From NCBI GenBank assembly GCA_001970855.1, contig LSSN01000194.1, positions 2,704 to 14,165 of the forward strand: 11,462 nucleotides of DNA. Reading direction: 5' to 3'. A model generated the notes under the pieces. That model saw only the letters and a program-made list of their open reading frames with translations, ran no database searches and was not told the origin of the DNA. Below are positions 9,404 to 11,462 of this stretch, in pieces (position 1 is the stretch's first letter; every line of letters starts with the position of its first letter). This stretch comes from Smittium culicis. Taxonomy: Eukaryota; Kickxellomycota; Harpellomycetes; Harpellales; Legeriomycetaceae. Position numbers and translations under genes: made by a program.

Positions 9404-9610
9404 GCACGGATAATCATAATTAATGATTTAAAAATCTGTAAGAAAATTTCATCAAAAAAGAAAATTTCATCAAAAAAGAAAATTTCATCAAAAAAGAAAA
9501 TTTCATCAAAAAAGAAAATTTCATCAAAAAAGAAAATTTCATCAAAAAAGAAAAATCATAAAAAAGTTATTTCCGGGGATATAGGTGATTTAGATGAAAA
9601 TTTTATATGA
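9404..9610 (+). CDS. Open frame across the minisatellite encoding (KKISSK)n, doubtful
   Basis: Between TAG (9401-9403) and TGA (9608-9610) one plus-strand frame stays open for 68 codons. It reads a short lead, six KKISSK repeats and then a non-repetitive, partly acidic tail (KKNHKKVISGDIGDLDENFI). There is no in-frame ATG, so it would have to be an exon, a relic or simply a repeat that avoids stops. Lys/Ser-rich repeats occur in nuclear and low-complexity eukaryotic proteins, but no family is recognised. Confidence 0.2.
   Translation, partial: ARIIIINDLKICKKISSKKKISSKKKISSKKKISSKKKISSKKKISSKKKNHKKVISGDIGDLDENFI
9442..9549 (+). repeat. 18-bp minisatellite, six perfect copies
   Basis: The unit GAAAATTTCATCAAAAAA is repeated six times without mismatch, followed by a degenerate seventh copy (GAAAAATCATAAAAAAG, 9550-9566). 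Perfect identity indicates recent expansion. The unit length is a multiple of three, so copy-number change preserves any reading frame through it. Confidence 0.97.
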
Positions 9611-10514
9611 GTGGATTATAATGGCCAATAGGAGCATAAATAAATGATTAAAAATAGTAACCAGCCATATTTTTGTCATGTTTTAGATTTAAGCTTTGTG
9701 TAAGTTAAAGTGTTGAGAAGGCTCAAAGTGCTAGTTTTCTTAGTGTAAGACATCTTGGCAGTGTCAAGATAGATTCAGATTGCTAATATGATTTATAAAA
9801 AAAAATTTGAAAGTGTGTAAAACTCAGAAATAAGGAAATTCCGATAATTGGCCAGAATGTAAGATGGTAAATAGCTTACTAAGATTTTTGAGGTAATGTG
9901 AGATTGAGATTGAGATTTATGAGAATAGCATCGCTTTTGTTTGTTAATTAAAAAATAATATGCGGGAAAATCTCGTGTAGAAACGGGGTTATTTTTGCTA
10001 GAAATTCCATTTGCTAGTTTCTGGATTAAGCGATTATTGGATAATTTGTGGAATTCATTCCATGTAAATTTATAATTAAGCTTTATGTAGAAATGCCGTG
10101 CGATAGGAATTAAATGTATATTAGTATAGCTGCAGGCTTTATCCTTTTCTGGGCGATCAGCTGATAATTATCCACCTTTTATAGCCAACCGATATCAACA
10201 ATGTTAACATAACGATGAATATCAATCAGCTATTAGTATATTATGTAGTAACAAAAATAAAGGTGCTAATATTAAACTGTATGCGTATCATATAATTATT
10301 TAAATTTATGAATGATGGAGAGGAAAGGGCTAAAGCAATAAGCTGTATTTAGCTTCCAAGTAAAAAAGAATAATATACTAGAAATCTTTGAATTTAACGC
10401 GTTTAAAACAAGTCAAATGTTGTAGTTAATGAACAAGTTATGAAAAAGCATAACTCTCAAGAAAAACTAATTGTGATACTTTTTCGTTCAAATGTTAAAG
10501 GTTCAGCCAATAAA
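9611..10514. other. AT-rich non-genic DNA, no gene seen
   Basis: No coding or RNA gene was recognised. Three tandem GAGATT copies lie at 9900-9917. The 11-mer TTATAGCCAAC occurs near 10176 and again near 10687, without extended similarity. Confidence 0.5.
9752..9770. repeat. 19-bp near-perfect palindrome
   Basis: ATCTTGGCA and TGTCAAGAT are complementary at eight of nine positions (the ninth is a G-T wobble) around one central base. It looks more like a dimeric protein-binding site than a hairpin. Function is unknown. Confidence 0.45.
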
Positions 10515-10544
10515 TGAGAGCCTTACTGGAGTCAGTAACTCTCA
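10515..10544. repeat. 12-bp bulged hairpin
   Basis: TGAGAG (10515-10520) pairs with CTCTCA (10539-10544), and TTACTG (10523-10528) pairs with CAGTAA (10533-10538). A two-base CC bulge and a GAGT tetraloop complete it. It is the most stable-looking small hairpin in the window and contains more G+C than its surroundings. It could be part of a structured RNA or a decayed element end. It lies about 220 bp beyond the candidate LTR. Confidence 0.6.
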
Positions 10545-10764
10545 CTCTTGCATTTTGAAAATTCTAATAGAAGCCAGCTGTAGAATCTTAATGTTTTATT
10601 TTTTCTGCATTAGTACTTTAGAGCTATATAAATTAAATAGCATAATCAACCCTTTCTCGGGTGTTTGACTATTTTTGATTTGCATATTATAGCCAACTGT
10701 ATTCGACTATTCAAATTGATTCCGAGACAATTAGAAATAACGGTTTATTGTATTATAGTGTCGT

Positions 10765-10920
10765 TGTTGAATATTATTATGCTAAGATATATTTATTAAG
10801 AGAAGAAGGAGGTATCTAAAGTATAAACCTAATAAAACATATATAGTAATTATGTAGGTAACTAATTTTATAGTTATTGGCTAATTACTCAATTAGGGAT
10901 TAACCAATTAATCCCTAACA
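10765..10920 (-). mobile_element. Candidate 3' LTR of the gypsy element (about 156 bp)
   Basis: On the minus strand this begins TGTTAGGG directly after a polypurine tract and ends ATATTCAACA, so it has TG...CA termini with TGTT/AACA inverted ends. Inside, in order, are an 11-bp-arm hairpin (10893-10918), TATAAAA (10866-10872), CTATATATG (10838-10846), a CT-rich run (10798-10811) and an AATAAA poly(A)-type signal (10792-10797). This is the expected U3-R-U5 order for a short LTR. The left end is inferred from the TG/CA rule and the terminal match only, because the partner LTR lies outside the window and the target-site duplication (candidate GTCGT on the left flank) cannot be confirmed. Confidence 0.55.
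10893..10918. repeat. Perfect 11-bp inverted repeat at the LTR start
   Basis: The arms TTAGGGATTAA (10893-10903) and TTAATCCCTAA (10908-10918) are perfectly complementary around a 4-base spacer. The repeat begins two bases inside the candidate LTR, and the Pol stop codon forms the last three bases of the arm that is 5' on the minus strand. It could form an RNA hairpin in the U3 part of the 3' end or serve as an end-recognition or transcription-factor site. The structure is seen directly; the role is inferred. Confidence 0.8.
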
Positions 10921-11462
10921 TTATCCTCTCTCCCTACGGGGGGTGTTCCAGACCTGTTTATTAAAGGTCTCAATCTTTTTATATGCGCTGTTGATTTTAT
11001 TATTTTCCCTTTCCTTTCTCTTTGTATCAAGTAACTCACTTTCCCCAATTTTTTTACAATTTCAAAGGGGCCGATGTACGTCGAACTTAATCCGATGCTT
11101 AGGTCAGCATGGTCCTTGTACATTCTTTTCAGCAGTACTTGCTCTCCTATTTCGTAAGTATATAGTCTATGATTCTTATTATATCTTAATTCCATTTCTT
11201 TTCTTTTCGCTATCATGTTGTTCTCAGCGACCATGTGTATAAAGCCGATTCTTTCTTTTACTTGTTGCTCATAATCGTTTATGCTCAAATTTTGTAGATC
11301 GTCTGGAATTTGTGGATCACACGGTAGTCTAGGTTCTCTGCCATAAAGTGCCATGAATGGCGATATTCCCATTGAACTCTGGGTCGATGATCGGTGCGCA
11401 AATGCAAGTAAGTGTATATCGCTATCCCAATCTGTATGAGAGTTGTTTATAAAAGCTCTAAG
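10908..11462 (-). CDS. Ty3/gypsy-type retrotransposon Pol, C-terminal part of integrase (partial, 5' end outside window)
   Basis: The frame is open from the right edge to a TAA at 10908-10910, 184 codons, so the first Met (11370-11372) is internal and not the start. The fragment begins just after the integrase catalytic core. It has the HTDWD segment (residues 9-13), then AFAHRSSTQSSMGISPF (20-36) and YGREPRLP (40-47), which match the conserved stretch downstream of the catalytic Glu in Ty3/gypsy integrases. Next come a helical charged linker, YN (94-95), GEQVLL (106-111), a GPY/F-type module with YIGPF (129-133), and HIKRLRPL (160-167). The catalytic D, D and E and the zinc finger are not in the window. 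Integrase inserts element cDNA into the host chromosome. No chromodomain is visible after the GPF module. The last codons read through the polypurine tract and into the candidate LTR. No stops or frameshifts interrupt the part seen, unlike the surrounding DNA. Confidence 0.93.
   Translation of the reverse strand, partial: LRAFINNSHTDWDSDIHLLAFAHRSSTQSSMGISPFMALYGREPRLPCDPQIPDDLQNLSINDYEQQVKERIGFIHMVAENNMIAKRKEMELRYNKNHRLYTYEIGEQVLLKRMYKDHADLSIGLSSTYIGPFEIVKKLGKVSYLIQRERKGKIIKSTAHIKRLRPLINRSGTPPVGREDNVRD
10921..10935 (-). promoter_or_regulatory. Polypurine tract, plus-strand priming site
   Basis: On the minus strand the 15 bases read AGGGAGAGAGGATAA, almost pure purine, and lie immediately 5' of the TG that opens the candidate 3' LTR. 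This is the standard position of the polypurine primer used for second-strand cDNA synthesis in LTR retrotransposons. The tract is also coding: it specifies the G-R-E-D-N part of the Pol tail. Confidence 0.7.

Noticed and set aside
10943..11242. 99-residue plus-strand open frame
   Set aside because: It is antisense to the integrase coding frame. Its hydrophobic, Phe/Ser/Leu-rich translation is what the reverse of that gene gives.

Overview
The window looks like gene-poor DNA from an AT-rich eukaryotic nuclear genome. By eye it is about a quarter to 30 percent G+C, full of A/T homopolymers, and dense with stop codons in all six frames. No bacterial operon, Shine-Dalgarno pattern, rRNA, tRNA or CRISPR array is visible. 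The one confidently recognised gene is the 3' end of a Ty3/gypsy-type retrotransposon on the minus strand at the right edge. The host cannot be named. A fungus, a microsporidian or an AT-rich invertebrate or protist would all fit.

Layout: an octamer microsatellite (1-64) opens the window, followed by AT-rich DNA. A G+C-richer island (about 1340-1670) carries, on the minus strand, CCAAT-like, TATA-like and AATAAA signals in promoter/LTR order, then a 7-bp-stem hairpin. From about 2240 to 5511 the minus strand holds several patches with few stops and purine-rich first codon positions. They may be eroded coding sequence, but none is recognisable and their lengths are close to chance for this composition. 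About 5512-7896 is plain AT-rich DNA. A small G+C-richer patch with a TATAAAAG box and a 47-codon frame lies at 7897-8337. An inverted repeat (8381-8457), a purine tract (9279-9299), an in-frame 18-bp minisatellite (9442-9549) and two strong hairpins or palindromes (9752-9770, 10515-10544) follow.

The retrotransposon (about 10765 to beyond 11462, minus strand) ends in this order: integrase C-terminal part with a GPF module, a polypurine tract inside the coding sequence, a short candidate 3' LTR of about 156 bp, and a stop codon located inside that LTR. Its uninterrupted reading frame contrasts with the stop-ridden surroundings, which suggests a fairly recent insertion. The rest of the element (gag, protease, RT, RNase H, integrase catalytic core and 5' LTR) should lie to the right of the window. 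I see no convincing new multi-gene system here. The most interesting items are the LTR-boundary architecture, the in-frame minisatellite and the possible minus-strand gene relics.
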